DNA of 64,000 bases from an uncultured Geobacteraceae bacterium (GTDB lineage Bacteria; Desulfobacterota; Desulfuromonadia; Geobacterales; Pseudopelobacteraceae). Below are positions 19,403 through 29,480 of this stretch, piece after piece; positions within the stretch are counted from its first letter, which is position 1; each line of letters opens with the position of its first letter. Where the stretch lies: NCBI GenBank assembly GCA_903901875.1, contig CAIUSO010000054.1, positions 21,081-85,080 on the forward strand. The letters are read 5' to 3'. The notes below the pieces were generated by a model that searched no databases, was not told where the DNA came from, and worked only from the letters and a program-made list of their open reading frames with translations. The position numbers and the translations under genes were made by a program.

Positions 19403-20308
19403 TTACGTTAAAATAATTTCCTTGGTTACCGCAGCGACGAACCGGTCAACGACAGCTCTGACAGCCAGTTCATTTGATTTCGGTTTAGCAACAATTGGGT
19501 AACCAAGAGTCCGTATAGCTTCCTCAGCTTCACTGTACGTATAGTCTCTAAAGATAATAAGCTGTAATTCTTTAAAATTATTATGGAGCAGTTCTAAAAG
19601 TTCCAAGCCGCCCAAAACACCGGAGCCATCCATTTTCGGCATTATCAGGTCAATGAGAACAATCGGACGTTCACCAGATCTAAAGAGTGAGTCAACCCGT
19701 ATGAGTGTATCTTCAGTACGCTCAAAAGCTTCTACGTTGAAACCGGCCTCACTAAGCGCCTCATACATGGTATGAAGTGTTGGGCGATCATCATCAACCA
19801 TAATCAATCTGTATCCACTCCGTTGTCGAGCTACTTCAGAAGCATCCCAGCGATCAGTGTGGAGAACATCATCATCGGCACTCTGCTCCAGAAATGTACG
19901 CACACTATTTTTTGATGCATTATGGCGTAGTTCGTCAAGGATTCTGGTCCCCTCCAGTGCAAGGAATTGTGGATTCAATCCCTGCTCAAGCATGAATCGC
20001 ATCTGATCCGTTCCTGCGCTGGCAACAAGTGCATCGAACTCCATGACCTGAAAACGAAAGGTACCTTCCCCCCACTCAAAAAGTGAAAAAATGATATTTT
20101 CTATCTGCTCCCGAATGCTAAACAGCGGATCACTCACTGACAACGGATTGTCGCTTAAAGATGCGCTGACAACATCTCCCTGACGAAAAAAAACCGTACA
20201 TTCCCTTCCCGCACTGCATATGGAGAGAACGCCGGTCTTTCTTCCAAGACTGACAATCTGTAAAATATCACCGAGTCCAAGCTCCGCAAGATTTCCTACC
20301 AGGCTCAT
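19403..20308 (-). CDS. DUF4388 (PatA N-terminal)-receiver protein
   Basis: In this 301-residue protein residues 1 to about 100 (MSLVGNLAELGLGDILQIVS, TGVLSICSAGRECTVFFRQG) match DUF4388, a domain common in Deltaproteobacteria and Deinococcus regulators. A linker follows, then a receiver domain from about residue 168 (YRLIMVDDDRPTLHTMYEAL) with the acceptor aspartate in IVLIDLIMPKMDGSG. It is the first gene of the leftward chemosensory operon. It may be phosphorylated by CheA and act as a second output or sink; this is inferred from position. Confidence 0.82.
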   Translation of the reverse strand: MSLVGNLAELGLGDILQIVSLGRKTGVLSICSAGRECTVFFRQGDVVSASLSDNPLSVSDPLFSIREQIENIIFSLFEWGEGTFRFQVMEFDALVASAGTDQMRFMLEQGLNPQFLALEGTRILDELRHNASKNSVRTFLEQSADDDVLHTDRWDASEVARQRSGYRLIMVDDDRPTLHTMYEALSEAGFNVEAFERTEDTLIRVDSLFRSGERPIVLIDLIMPKMDGSGVLGGLELLELLHNNFKELQLIIFRDYTYSEAEEAIRTLGYPIVAKPKSNELAVRAVVDRFVAAVTKEIILT

Positions 20309-20430
20309 TACTTACTGTCCGTTTGCATGGCGACACTGAAACATCTGTGAAAATCCACCGTACAGGTAATATGGATAACTACGTAAAAAATATAACGCAA
20401 CAGAGTGGGCAAGTAAAGCCTTTAAAGGGA

Positions 20431-21780
20431 TTAACGATCTGCAGCAGGTTTTCTGCGACTATCCACACTCTTTTCCCTGCCCCGGAACATGAGTCGCAAC
20501 GGCACACCATCAAAGCCAAATGCTTCACGGAATTTGTTAATAAGATAACGTTCATATGAGTAATGAATATTATCGGGCTGATTGGTGAAAATGACAAATG
20601 AGGGGGGACGGGTGGCAACCTGGGTGGCGAAGTAGAACTTTACCCTCCGACCATGGGAGAGCGGAGCGTGGTGGGACTCAATGGCATCGGTAAAGACATG
20701 CACCAGTTCGGAAGTGGTCACACGACGACAATACTGCCCCATAACTTCATCGACCGTTGCAATGATCTTACCGGATCGTTGTCCGGTTTTAGCAGAAACA
20801 CAGACTATGGGAGCGTACGCAAGATATTTGAAGCCATCCCTGATTTTGGCAATATACACACCAAGTGTCGCATTATCCTTTTCGATAAGATCCCACTTGT
20901 TAATTACGAATACGCACCCTTTGCCCGCCTCATGAATATAGCCGGCAATACGTTCGTCCTGTTCGGTAACACCTTCTTCGGCGTTAACCACCATCAGAAC
21001 CACATCGGCCCGTTCGATACTGCGTAACGCATCGCACACACTGTACTTCTCAAGTTTTTCTGTGGTTTTTCCCTTGCGTCGAATACCAGCGGTGTCAATA
21101 AGCACATAGGGCTTTTTGTTACAGCTAAACGGAGTATCTACCGAATCACGGGTCGTTCCGGCTGTCGGATTTGCGACCACCCGCTCGTAACCCAACAGAC
21201 GGTTTACCAGAGAAGACTTGCCCACATTGGGACGACCAACCACGGCAATTCGGGTAACATTTTCCTCAGCTACCGTATCGGTATCAGGAGGAAAAACCTC
21301 CATAATATGTTCAACAAGATCAATGACACCGCGATTATGCTCGGCTGAAATAGTAAACAGTTCGCCAATGCCAAGTGCATAGAACTCTGCCGATTCATTT
21401 TCCAGTTTATCCCCATCAACCTTGTTGACCACGAAAAAAACCGGTTTTTTAACCCGCCGTAACATTTCAGCGACTTCTTCGTCTGCCGGAGTCAACCCAC
21501 TCCGGGCATCCATCATAAAAATGATTATATCAGCCTCTTCAATGGCGAGGCGGGACTGCTCCCGCATCTGCTGAAGCAGCCGATCTTCAGTAACCGGTTC
21601 AAAGCCACCGGTATCAATAAGAATGAACTGTTTTTCAAAGCGGGTTATGTTGGCATAGTTCCTATCCCGCGTCACACCGGGGGTATCATCAACAATGGCA
21701 CGACGATGACCGAGCAAACGATTAAAAAGAGTTGATTTGCCCACATTGGGACGGCCGACGATGGCTACTAATGGTTTCAT
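20431..21780 (-). CDS. der: Ribosome-assembly GTPase Der (EngA)
   Basis: The 449-residue protein has two tandem G domains, each with GRPNVGKS(T/S), the DTPG/DTAG switch, and NKVD/NKWD specificity motifs. A C-terminal KH-like domain ([19 protein letters not shown]) ends with a basic tail. Der acts in 50S subunit maturation. It lies directly downstream of era in the leftward direction, so two ribosome-biogenesis GTPases are adjacent. Confidence 0.97.
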   Translation of the reverse strand: MKPLVAIVGRPNVGKSTLFNRLLGHRRAIVDDTPGVTRDRNYANITRFEKQFILIDTGGFEPVTEDRLLQQMREQSRLAIEEADIIIFMMDARSGLTPADEEVAEMLRRVKKPVFFVVNKVDGDKLENESAEFYALGIGELFTISAEHNRGVIDLVEHIMEVFPPDTDTVAEENVTRIAVVGRPNVGKSSLVNRLLGYERVVANPTAGTTRDSVDTPFSCNKKPYVLIDTAGIRRKGKTTEKLEKYSVCDALRSIERADVVLMVVNAEEGVTEQDERIAGYIHEAGKGCVFVINKWDLIEKDNATLGVYIAKIRDGFKYLAYAPIVCVSAKTGQRSGKIIATVDEVMGQYCRRVTTSELVHVFTDAIESHHAPLSHGRRVKFYFATQVATRPPSFVIFTNQPDNIHYSYERYLINKFREAFGFDGVPLRLMFRGREKSVDSRRKPAADR

Positions 21781-21829
21781 TGAAATTCCCGGTTTTCAGG
21801 CTACTGAGTAATTATCTCGTTTTTAAAGG

Positions 21830-22723
21830 TTATTCGTAACCAAGCTCACGAAGTTTTGATGGGCGCTCGCTCCAGTTTGTAACTACCTTGACAAACAGTT
21901 CCAGATAAATTTTGGTGGCAAGGAGGCGTTCGATATCGTGGCGTGCCTGGGTGCCGATTTTTTTAAGCATCTCACCCTTTGCACCGATAATAATACCCTT
22001 TTGGGTATCCTTCTCAATCATGATGGCTGCCGATATAGCAATAACGCCATTTTCACGCTCTATGAAGCTTTCCACAGTAACCGCCGTTGAATAGGGCACT
22101 TCATCGCGAGTCAAACGAAAAACTTTTTCGCGAATCATTTCAGCAACGATGAATTTTTCCGGCATATCGGTCAAAATATCATCGGGAAACATGGCTTCCC
22201 CTTCGGGAAGATACCCGCTGACTACAGAGACCAGGTGCTCAACTCCGTCATTACGGCCCGCCGAAATGGGAACAATCTCCCGGAATGGAAATAGTGTTGA
22301 CCAGTCGGCAATTTTCTTTAAAACCTGACTCTTGTCGGTGAGGAGATCTATTTTGTTAATAACCAGCACCACCGGAATTGAGGTTACCTTACCGATAACT
22401 TCCGTGACAAACTCCTGATCGGCAGCCGTAGTCGCCTCAACAACAAGCATTAGCAAGTCCACACCACTGATGGCAGAACGCGCCGTATCAACCATGCTCC
22501 GGTTTAAACGGGACCTGCCGGCGTGAATTCCCGGGGTGTCGATAAAAACAATCTGACCATTGGGAATATTATGGATACCCTGAATCCGGTTGCGGGTTGT
22601 CTGGGGTTTGTCGGAGGTGATGACGATCTTCTCGCCAATGATGCTGTTGAGCAGTGTGGACTTTCCCACATTGGGACGACCGATGATTGAAACAAAACCG
22701 GAAGTAAATGTTTTTTTATTCAT
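21830..22723 (-). CDS. era: GTPase Era
   Basis: From the ATG at 22723 ([20 protein letters not shown]) the protein has 297 residues, normal for Era. It has the G domain ([22 protein letters not shown]) and the KH RNA-binding domain with [15 protein letters not shown]. It binds 16S rRNA near the anti-Shine-Dalgarno sequence and checks 30S maturation. An ATG 45 bases farther upstream lies inside glnS and adds nothing conserved. Confidence 0.95.
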   Translation of the reverse strand: MNKKTFTSGFVSIIGRPNVGKSTLLNSIIGEKIVITSDKPQTTRNRIQGIHNIPNGQIVFIDTPGIHAGRSRLNRSMVDTARSAISGVDLLMLVVEATTAADQEFVTEVIGKVTSIPVVLVINKIDLLTDKSQVLKKIADWSTLFPFREIVPISAGRNDGVEHLVSVVSGYLPEGEAMFPDDILTDMPEKFIVAEMIREKVFRLTRDEVPYSTAVTVESFIERENGVIAISAAIMIEKDTQKGIIIGAKGEMLKKIGTQARHDIERLLATKIYLELFVKVVTNWSERPSKLRELGYE

Positions 22724-22749
22724 AGAGTTAGGTACCAATCCTTCATAAG

Positions 22750-24432
22750 TTACTTCTTTGTGATCCACGCATCTCGCAAGGTTACAATACGATTAAATAC
22801 CAGAGCATCGGGCCGGGAATCATCGGGATCCTGACAGAAATACCCCTGTCGTTCAAATTGAAATTGAGTCTCAGCAGCGGACAGGGCCAAAGAAGCCTCC
22901 AATTTGCAGGTTGTCACCACTTCAACAGAATTCGGGTTCAGAAATTGTTTATAATCTGCACCGCCACGGTCCGGATTCGGGTCACTGAACAGACGGTCAA
23001 ACAGGCGCACTTCAGCTGTCACAGCACTGTCTGCGGACACCCAGTGGATAACACCTTTGACCTTTCTGCCATCGGCAGTATGGATCCCCTCACGTGACGC
23101 AGGATCGTACGTGCAATGAAGTTCAATAATCATCCCATCGCTATCTTTCACCACTCCGGTACAGGTGATGATATATCCGCAACGAAGCTTGACCACCCCA
23201 CCAACAGTCAATCGATGAAATCCTTTGCTCGGAGTTTCCATGAAATCGTCACTATCGATCCAGAGCTCCCGAGAAAAGTGGATTAAACGGCTCCCCATTT
23301 CCGGTTTCTGGGGGTGATTGGCCGCTTGGAATTCCTCGGTGTGGCCGACCGGGAAATTGTCAATAATCAGCTTTACGGGGCGTAAAACAGCCATGGCCCG
23401 GGGTGCCGTTTCATTAAGTTCTGACCGCACACACTCTTCAAGAATTGAAACGTCAATCCATGAATCGCTTCTCCCCACACCAATCAGTTCACAAAAATTA
23501 CGGACTGATGCCGACGGGTAGCCGCGACGCCGTATGCCGGCAAGAGTTGGCATGCGGGGATCATCCCAGCCGGACACGATACCCTGTTGCACAAGTTCCT
23601 GCAATTTGCGCTTACTCATCACCGTATAGGTAAGATTAAGGCGCGCGAATTCATATTGACGGGGACGGGCAGGAATCGGCAGATTGTCGAGAAACCACTC
23701 ATAAAGCGGCTTGTGTGATTCAAACTCAAGGGTGCAGATAGAATGGGTAATTCCCTCAATTGCATCGGTCTGGCCATGGGCAAAATCGTACATTGGATAA
23801 ATTTTCCAGGCATCTCCCACATGGGGATGGGGAGCGTTCAGAATCCGGTACAGGACCGGATCCCGTAAATTGATATTCGGTGAGGCCATATCGATTTTAC
23901 CCCTCAGCACATGGGTACCGTCAGGGAACTCACCGGATCGCATCCGGGCAAACAGGTCCATGTTTTCGGCAACTGTCCGGTTTCTAAAGGGACTTTCGGT
24001 TCCCGGCTCTGTCAGCGTGCCACGATAGGCACGAATCTGATCAGCGGTCAGATCATCAACATACGCTTTACCCTGCTCAATCAGATATACGGCCCATTGG
24101 TACAGTTGTTCAAAATTATCGGAGGCATAATAAAGATGGGTACCCCAATCAAAACCGAGCCACTTCACACTCTCCATGATTGAATCGATATATTCCTGCT
24201 CTTCTTTGGCAGGATTGGTATCATCGAAACGGAGGTGACAACGACCGCCAAAATCACGTGCCAGGCCAAAATTAATGCAGATGGACTTTGCGTGACCGAT
24301 GTGGAGATATCCATTGGGTTCCGGAGGGAAACGGGTGACAACCGAGTCATGCTTCCCGCTTTTCAGATCTTCCTCAATAATATTTTTCAAAAAATTATTG
24401 ACTGTCGATACAGCCGTTTCATCGGTACTCAT
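22750..24432 (-). CDS. glnS: Glutaminyl-tRNA synthetase
   Basis: The 560-residue class I synthetase has the HIGH motif in [20 protein letters not shown], the KMSKS-type loop [11 protein letters not shown] and the two C-terminal beta-barrel anticodon-binding domains. The [13 protein letters not shown] block after the Rossmann core is specific for GlnRS. Its presence means glutamine is charged directly here, not only through the GatCAB transamidation route. Confidence 0.96.
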   Translation of the reverse strand: MSTDETAVSTVNNFLKNIIEEDLKSGKHDSVVTRFPPEPNGYLHIGHAKSICINFGLARDFGGRCHLRFDDTNPAKEEQEYIDSIMESVKWLGFDWGTHLYYASDNFEQLYQWAVYLIEQGKAYVDDLTADQIRAYRGTLTEPGTESPFRNRTVAENMDLFARMRSGEFPDGTHVLRGKIDMASPNINLRDPVLYRILNAPHPHVGDAWKIYPMYDFAHGQTDAIEGITHSICTLEFESHKPLYEWFLDNLPIPARPRQYEFARLNLTYTVMSKRKLQELVQQGIVSGWDDPRMPTLAGIRRRGYPSASVRNFCELIGVGRSDSWIDVSILEECVRSELNETAPRAMAVLRPVKLIIDNFPVGHTEEFQAANHPQKPEMGSRLIHFSRELWIDSDDFMETPSKGFHRLTVGGVVKLRCGYIITCTGVVKDSDGMIIELHCTYDPASREGIHTADGRKVKGVIHWVSADSAVTAEVRLFDRLFSDPNPDRGGADYKQFLNPNSVEVVTTCKLEASLALSAAETQFQFERQGYFCQDPDDSRPDALVFNRIVTLRDAWITKK

Positions 24433-24450
24433 GGTAACCTCGTCACTATT

Positions 24451-25764
24451 CTATCGTTCACCCAAAAAAGAGTTCGGGTAGGCCTTACTGATTTTTACAT
24501 CCACAAAAGAGCCAATCAGGGAAACGTCTCCGGGAAAATTCACAATCCGCCCGTTATTGGCCTTTCCCGACACCTGGCCCGGCAACTTACCCTCCCCCTC
24601 AACAAGTACGGACATGACCGAATCAATCATTTCCTGAGATATTTCCCTGGTATGTTGACGTTGCAGGGCCATTAATCTATCAAGTCGGGACTTCTTCACT
24701 TCACGGGAAACATCATCATTAAGAGCCGCTGCTTTTGTCCCAGGTCGGGGCGAGTAGACAAAAGAAAAGATGTCAATATAACGGACTTCCTCCATCAGAG
24801 AGAGGGTCAGTTCAAAGTCAACATCACTCTCACCCGGAAAACCGACGATAATATCACCGGTAACGACGATCTCAGGTCTGACACTACGGAGCTTTGTAAT
24901 CTTTTCCAGATAGGATTGGCGAGTGTATCCTCTCCCCATCTGTTTTAATACAAAATCGCTGCCGGATTGTGCCGGCAGATGAATGTGACCGCTCAACTTT
25001 GCTATGTCACCAAAGCAGCTGATCAGTTCATCTGACATATCCTTCGGATGCGATGTGGTAAAACGAATACGCTCAATACCGTCAATTACTGCAACCCGAC
25101 AGAGCAGTTCCGCAAAAGAAAAGTCCGATTCACCTTTCAGTCCATAGGAATTAACATTCTGACCAAGGAGAATAACCTCCCGCACCCCATCATCGGCAAG
25201 CTGCCGAACCTCCTCAAGGATATCGGAAGAGCGACGGCTGATTTCACGTCCTCGAACGTAGGGTACGATGCAATAGGAACAGAAATTATCACATCCCTGC
25301 ATGACCGTAACAAAGCGTGACAATCTGGATTCACCCTTTATGGAGGGAAACAGGTCCAGACGCTGTTCCTTGTCGATAAAAGCTGTTTCCGAACGTCGTT
25401 CCCCACGCTCTGCTGACTGGACCATCTCCTGAAGCAGGTGCAGATTATGGGTACCCACAACAAGATCAACGTAGGGAAGGCGCCTCAACAGCTCTTCCCC
25501 CTCCTGCTGTGCCACGCAGCCACCCACGGCAATAATTTGTTTCTTGCCATCACGTTTATAAATTCGCAGGTTGGCTAACCGGTTGTAAACCTTCTCTTCA
25601 GCACCGCCACGAACGCTGCACGTGTTAAGCAGTATCATATCCGCCACGGAGGGGTCACCGGTGGAAACATACCCGCAATCAGCCAGTAATGAAACAATCC
25701 GTTCGGAATCATTCACATTCATCTGACAGCCGAACGTTTCTATGTAAAGGAGTTTATCGTGCAT
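24451..25764 (-). CDS. miaB: tRNA-2-methylthio-N6-dimethylallyladenosine synthase
   Basis: The chosen ATG at 25764 gives MHDKLLYIETFGCQMNVNDS, 437 residues, the usual MiaB size; a start at 25806 would add 14 atypical residues. The N-terminal UPF0004 domain has three cysteines (FGCQMN, NTCSVR, GGCVAQQ) for an auxiliary cluster. The radical SAM domain has CDNFCSYCIVPYVRG, and a TRAM domain ends the protein. MiaB adds the methylthio group at A37 of tRNAs reading UNN codons. Confidence 0.95.
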   Translation of the reverse strand: MHDKLLYIETFGCQMNVNDSERIVSLLADCGYVSTGDPSVADMILLNTCSVRGGAEEKVYNRLANLRIYKRDGKKQIIAVGGCVAQQEGEELLRRLPYVDLVVGTHNLHLLQEMVQSAERGERRSETAFIDKEQRLDLFPSIKGESRLSRFVTVMQGCDNFCSYCIVPYVRGREISRRSSDILEEVRQLADDGVREVILLGQNVNSYGLKGESDFSFAELLCRVAVIDGIERIRFTTSHPKDMSDELISCFGDIAKLSGHIHLPAQSGSDFVLKQMGRGYTRQSYLEKITKLRSVRPEIVVTGDIIVGFPGESDVDFELTLSLMEEVRYIDIFSFVYSPRPGTKAAALNDDVSREVKKSRLDRLMALQRQHTREISQEMIDSVMSVLVEGEGKLPGQVSGKANNGRIVNFPGDVSLIGSFVDVKISKAYPNSFLGER

Positions 25765-25850
25765 AGGGAATTGATTTTTATACGCGACAAATGGATGAAA
25801 AGTCAATACCTTCCTGAGTCGCGACTTTCTCTAACATAGGTACCCGGTAA

Positions 25851-26579
25851 CTACTGCTGGTACAGCAGGGAGAGCGGGTAGAGCTTGAAATTGGATATTT
25901 GGGGTATAAAAGTTTCATGGGCCAGTGATGTGTTGACCTCGGGATCGTCAAATTTAACGGTAAGTTTGTCTTTACCGGCAGTTTCGCAGATAATTTCAAG
26001 CGGTAAGGCAACGCCTTGAACTGTGGTATACCTGCGATATTTAACGGAACTCCCGCGAGCTGTCGACTTTTCTGATACCAGGCCATTCTCGAATACGACC
26101 CGTTCGGACTCACCATGGCTCCCTACCCTCTCAACGGTTTTATCACCGTTCGCCCTGAGAGGAATATCATTGTCCACCAACCAGTGAATGTATTTCCAGC
26201 CACTAAAATAACTCTGCTCAGGCAATTCGGCAAGAAGTCCTTTAAATGCGAGCTTATTGCCGGGATCAACAATGGTAATATCCTGATTGTGAATAAATAT
26301 TTCCTGGAGTACTGAGCCAAATGGTGAAAGAACGACAACCCGGAATTGTGCCGGTTTTTGATACATAATGATGCCACTTCCGGAAATACTCTTTTCAGAT
26401 GAAGAGTAAGAAAGCGAAACGGAACTGGAAAGTGTAGAAACGATTGCACCATCGCTGTAGGAGACATCTTTTATAGACGGCACCGAGGAACAACCGCTCA
26501 GCATGAAAGAAAAAAATACTGGCAAGAGAATCAGATTCCGGATACTACCAAGCATGATTCCACGAAATATTTGTTTCAT
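25851..26579 (-). CDS. DUF4292-type lipoprotein
   Basis: The 242-residue protein has a signal peptide and lipobox LSGC (Cys30). The mature region has the pattern SEKSISGSGIIMYQKPAQFRVVVLSPFGS, resembling the LolB/DUF4292 beta-sheet lipoproteins that bind lipid or lipoprotein clients at the outer membrane. It starts three bases after the stop of the Cas6-like gene, so both are likely on one transcript. Function within the family is not established. Confidence 0.75.
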   Translation of the reverse strand: MKQIFRGIMLGSIRNLILLPVFFSFMLSGCSSVPSIKDVSYSDGAIVSTLSSSVSLSYSSSEKSISGSGIIMYQKPAQFRVVVLSPFGSVLQEIFIHNQDITIVDPGNKLAFKGLLAELPEQSYFSGWKYIHWLVDNDIPLRANGDKTVERVGSHGESERVVFENGLVSEKSTARGSSVKYRRYTTVQGVALPLEIICETAGKDKLTVKFDDPEVNTSLAHETFIPQISNFKLYPLSLLYQQ

Positions 26580-26582
26580 ACG

Positions 26583-27491
26583 TCAATGTACCTCAAGGCT
26601 GAAGTGACCAAATCCATAGGTAGCACCTTTGCCGACATTAAAGTAACTGCCAAGTCGCAGTAATGAAAACATAGGTTCTACCAGACCGATGCATTCTACC
26701 GTACCAAGCAGACCGGAAGATGACAAGCTTTTTAACCAGGGTGACGGAACATAGTGAACGGTACTGTCATAACAGTTTACTTCAATGGATGCATTTGAAA
26801 GGAAACTGAAATCAAGTTCAAGTTGACCGGAACCGTAATAGGCGATCAAGGCAGACATGCGACGCAGCAACGAGCGAAAAAAAGGGGCAAAGTCAAACCG
26901 CTGAACGGTTGATCCATTACTTAACAGTCGGAGAGGCGTCTTCAAATTAATGGTGACTGAATCGCCCTGAACCATGTCTTGCAGCACATGACATGCCGAC
27001 AGCAGTACCATCGAATCGGTAAGGGTATCCGCCGTACCAATGAGGTGGCGATTACCCTGATAATCAACACTATACCCGGTAAGAGAGAAAAAGTCGCTCG
27101 ACATAACCGCTTTCAATGTTGTTCCAATCATGTTGAGAAACGCTTCATAAAACAGGGAAAGATAATTGAGAGCGGTTCCAGCAATAACTAACGATACCGA
27201 AGATGAACGTACCGGCATTACATCGGCACTAATGGAGAATGCAAATGGCAGGGAAGGTTTCTGGTGCAATTTGACAATAGTGGGATTAAGCGAAAGATCT
27301 TGACTAAAAAGTACTCGGTAAGGGCAAGAATCAGAATCAGTACAGGGGTGGCACCCTACCCGATGGGTTGTACAGCATGTCGCCTTGAAATAAAGCGGGA
27401 AGGTACGTAACGCAGCTTGAAATAATAATCCCAGCTCCAAGGGAAAAGACAGGTCAATGTCACATTCAAGCCGGGTAAAATCAAGCTCCAC
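26583..27491 (-). CDS. Orphan Cas6-like RAMP endoribonuclease
   Basis: The 302-residue protein starts at GTG 27491 behind a GAGG site. Three family blocks of the PF10040-type Cas6 are visible. First, a cysteine patch CTTHRVGCHPCTDSDSCPY followed by RVLFSQ and KPSLPFAFSI. Second, LKTPLRLLSNG followed by a helix RSLLRRMSALIAYYG. Third, a C-terminal glycine-rich loop LGSYFNVGKGATYGFGHF, the RAMP signature that contacts RNA. Cas6 cuts CRISPR precursor RNA, but no array or other cas gene lies within the 64 kb. It is read toward a lipoprotein and miaB. Confidence 0.7.
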   Translation of the reverse strand: MELDFTRLECDIDLSFPLELGLLFQAALRTFPLYFKATCCTTHRVGCHPCTDSDSCPYRVLFSQDLSLNPTIVKLHQKPSLPFAFSISADVMPVRSSSVSLVIAGTALNYLSLFYEAFLNMIGTTLKAVMSSDFFSLTGYSVDYQGNRHLIGTADTLTDSMVLLSACHVLQDMVQGDSVTINLKTPLRLLSNGSTVQRFDFAPFFRSLLRRMSALIAYYGSGQLELDFSFLSNASIEVNCYDSTVHYVPSPWLKSLSSSGLLGTVECIGLVEPMFSLLRLGSYFNVGKGATYGFGHFSLEVH

Positions 27492-27512
27492 GTTTCCTCA
27501 CTCCAAATAAAG

Positions 27513-27537
27513 AGGGGCAGCCATTGAGGCTGCCCCT
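27513..27537 (-). terminator. Hairpin terminator upstream of the Cas6-like gene
   Basis: The perfect 10-bp stem AGGGGCAGCC/GGCTGCCCCT with a 5-base loop is followed on the minus strand by a T-rich CTCTTTATTT. It would end transcripts arriving from the right, either those of the former host neighbour or of the prophage integrase. Confidence 0.6.
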
Positions 27538-27562
27538 GCTGTTAAACAGACAACAACATCAT

Positions 27563-27619
27563 TTAAACAAACTGAGCCTTTAAGAACTCACGATTCATAC
27601 TGCTTTTCGGGTCAAATAA
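27563..27619 (-). pseudogene. Possible 3' remnant of a host gene at the prophage left end
   Basis: Reading leftward, an open frame encodes LFDPKSSMNREFLKAQFV and stops at 27563-27565. About 25 bases later comes the hairpin terminator at 27513-27537. This looks like the tail of a chromosomal gene whose main body was displaced by the prophage, so the attachment core may lie within about 27590-27740. The protein could not be identified, and such a short frame could be fortuitous. Confidence 0.35.
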
Positions 27620-27653
27620 TCAATTTATCAAAGAATATGCTAAAAAATAGATA

Positions 27654-27682
27654 TTCAGAGAGTCTGATTCAGAATATCTGAA
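27654..27682. promoter_or_regulatory. Two abutting TTCAG-N5-CTGAA operators near the integrase end
   Basis: Sites 27654-27668 (second arm CTGAT) and 27668-27682 (perfect arms) share one base, placing their centres 14 bases apart. They lie between the integrase stop and the presumed attachment region and belong to a dyad family spread through the prophage. Confidence 0.6.
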
Positions 27683-27746
27683 TAAATATTCATAATCATA
27701 GCAGTTTGATTTAATTATATTTTTCATGATACTGCATAATAACGAA

Positions 27747-29030
27747 TCATACGGATGTTACCGAACTGCTACCGAAATTTGTCGCTGGAAACATCTGATC
27801 GCCAAACGACTTCATAGAGGCGTGATCCTCATTACCCAAACTGTGAAGATATATCTTGGTAATGTACTCAGTAGAATGTCCCAAGATCATAGACAACTTG
27901 TATACGGCAACTGTATTACCATATTCAAGGGATGTTTTGTAAAGATAATGCGTGGCAAACGTATGGCGTAAATGGTGCGGTGTCAATGCTCGGAACTTGG
28001 CAGCAATGGCCGGTTTTTTCATCACGTCAAAATGTTCTGCAACTCTTAGACAAGTATTATCCCATCCAAATAGAGAATTGACAGATAAACATTCTCCCGG
28101 CTTTTTGGTATTGGGAAATAGGTATCTTTGAATAGTGAGCATACGCCTTATTTTGATCCAGTTTTTGACGTATTCCTGATATTGAGTTGTTAGGGGTATA
28201 ATAACCTCTTTATTGCCCTTCACAGTTGTCTTAATCTCCCCCCTCTCCCAATCAAATTCATTTTCTTTGAGTTTCAAAATATCCTTATGCCGAAGGCCGG
28301 TATTAAGAGTGCCAAAAATAAAGTGATGCAATATCGGATTCTTTTCCGCATAGTTCAGGAAGGTTTCAATCTCTTCTTGAGTTTCAAGAATTATCTCCCG
28401 GCGTGGCCCCTTGTTCAACCGTTCTATTTTGAATATATCGGTATAGGCTTCATGCAATCGTGGATACTGACGAGCCTTCAACCGCTTACAAACAAGCTTG
28501 AAAAGAATCTTCAGAATAGCAATATTTCCGTTCACTATCGAATTTCCCACAGCCTTATTGCGCTCTTTCATAAAGGTTTTTACATGGTGTTCCTCTATAT
28601 TCTGAAGATGCATTTTGCCAAAGTATTCTTTCAAGGTAAGCATACAAGATCGGTAATATTTAACGGTTGCCTCAGACTTCCCGCGCATAAGTCGGTCTTC
28701 CATGTCATCTTCAAAAATCTTGTCTGCTTCCTTCCAAGAAATCAGCTTCTCTTCACCAGGTAGCAGAGAGCCTGAATGCCTGGACGTAACACAGTGGGCA
28801 AGGTACGCCTCAGCATCCCCCTTGCTTGTCAAACCCTTTGACCGAGTGAATGAAACTCCATCCTTCATTATCCGAGTGGTATGGTTCTGAGATAGCACCA
28901 TTGACGAACCACAATGCTTGCAGAGAGCCGATTTCTCCCCGGTACATACTTTCTTATATCCCCGATGTTTACCTGCTTCATTCTTGCACTGACTATTCGT
29001 GCAACGCCACATTTTACGGATGGTAGCCAT
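27747..29030 (-). CDS. Tyrosine recombinase (phage integrase) with N-terminal zinc ribbon
   Basis: The 427 residues start with a cysteine-rich segment (WRCTNSQC, then VC and LCKHCGSS), likely a zinc ribbon. An SAM-like core-binding domain (about 100-200) and the catalytic domain follow. Catalytic residues are visible: Arg in NTGLRHKDIL, His-x-x-Arg in PHHLRHTFATHY, His in ILGHSTEYITKIY with the tyrosine nucleophile at its end. It integrates and excises the prophage. Its start follows the repressor stop by three bases behind GGGGGGTGA, so the two form an operon. Its 3' end faces the chromosome. Confidence 0.9.
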   Translation of the reverse strand: MATIRKMWRCTNSQCKNEAGKHRGYKKVCTGEKSALCKHCGSSMVLSQNHTTRIMKDGVSFTRSKGLTSKGDAEAYLAHCVTSRHSGSLLPGEEKLISWKEADKIFEDDMEDRLMRGKSEATVKYYRSCMLTLKEYFGKMHLQNIEEHHVKTFMKERNKAVGNSIVNGNIAILKILFKLVCKRLKARQYPRLHEAYTDIFKIERLNKGPRREIILETQEEIETFLNYAEKNPILHHFIFGTLNTGLRHKDILKLKENEFDWERGEIKTTVKGNKEVIIPLTTQYQEYVKNWIKIRRMLTIQRYLFPNTKKPGECLSVNSLFGWDNTCLRVAEHFDVMKKPAIAAKFRALTPHHLRHTFATHYLYKTSLEYGNTVAVYKLSMILGHSTEYITKIYLHSLGNEDHASMKSFGDQMFPATNFGSSSVTSV

Positions 29031-29033
29031 ACG

Positions 29034-29390
29034 TCACCCCCCCAAGTTATCCAGCATGTCCGATACAAGTTTAGTTTTTTTAGTATCACCCTTCAGGGCG
29101 CGATACTTTTCAATAACTTTCTGTTCTTCAGCGGTTAAAGATGTTGGTGCAATCCATGCTGCAACTTGTCTTTCTCCTCTGGCAAGTAATACCTCTTTCA
29201 ATTCGTCAACGGTATAATTCAGATCAGCGGCCATTTTAAGAAGCGTTTTGAGCTCAGGTTTATTGCCACGGTTTAATACAGCCCCCCATGTTTCCTGAGT
29301 TAATTCGCTTTTAACATCACGCACGAAATCTGATATTTTATCATGTCCAAGAGCCTTGAACTTCTTTTGCATCAATGCTTTTTCGTCCAT
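29034..29390 (-). CDS. Putative prophage repressor (HTH-like)
   Basis: This 118-residue soluble helical protein is read leftward and followed by the integrase. The middle (SDFVRDVKSELTQETWGAVL and KTLLKMAADLNYTVDEL) resembles a lambda-repressor-type helix-turn-helix fold in which transcription control genes of prophages are common. The C-terminal half has no LexA-like peptidase. It has its own promoter and a TTCAGC/GCTGAA dyad in its leader, and is the best candidate to bind the TTCAG-N5-CTGAA sites. That assignment rests on position. Confidence 0.5.
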   Translation of the reverse strand: MDEKALMQKKFKALGHDKISDFVRDVKSELTQETWGAVLNRGNKPELKTLLKMAADLNYTVDELKEVLLARGERQVAAWIAPTSLTAEEQKVIEKYRALKGDTKKTKLVSDMLDNLGG

Positions 29391-29416
29391 ATTAGCCCCT
29401 TTTTTTAATCTGAATT

Positions 29417-29472
29417 TTCAGCGAACAATGCTGAATGATATGACACTATAACGCACGATATGAATAAGTCAA
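29417..29472 (-). promoter_or_regulatory. Promoter and dyad of the repressor-integrase operon
   Basis: On the minus strand TTGACT (29472-29467) and TATAGT (29450-29445) are 16 bases apart. The leader then contains TTCAGC and GCTGAA (29435-29417) with a 7-base centre, a wider-spaced relative of the operator dyad that could serve autoregulation or fold in RNA. Confidence 0.5.
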
Positions 29473-29480
29473 GCCGGAAA

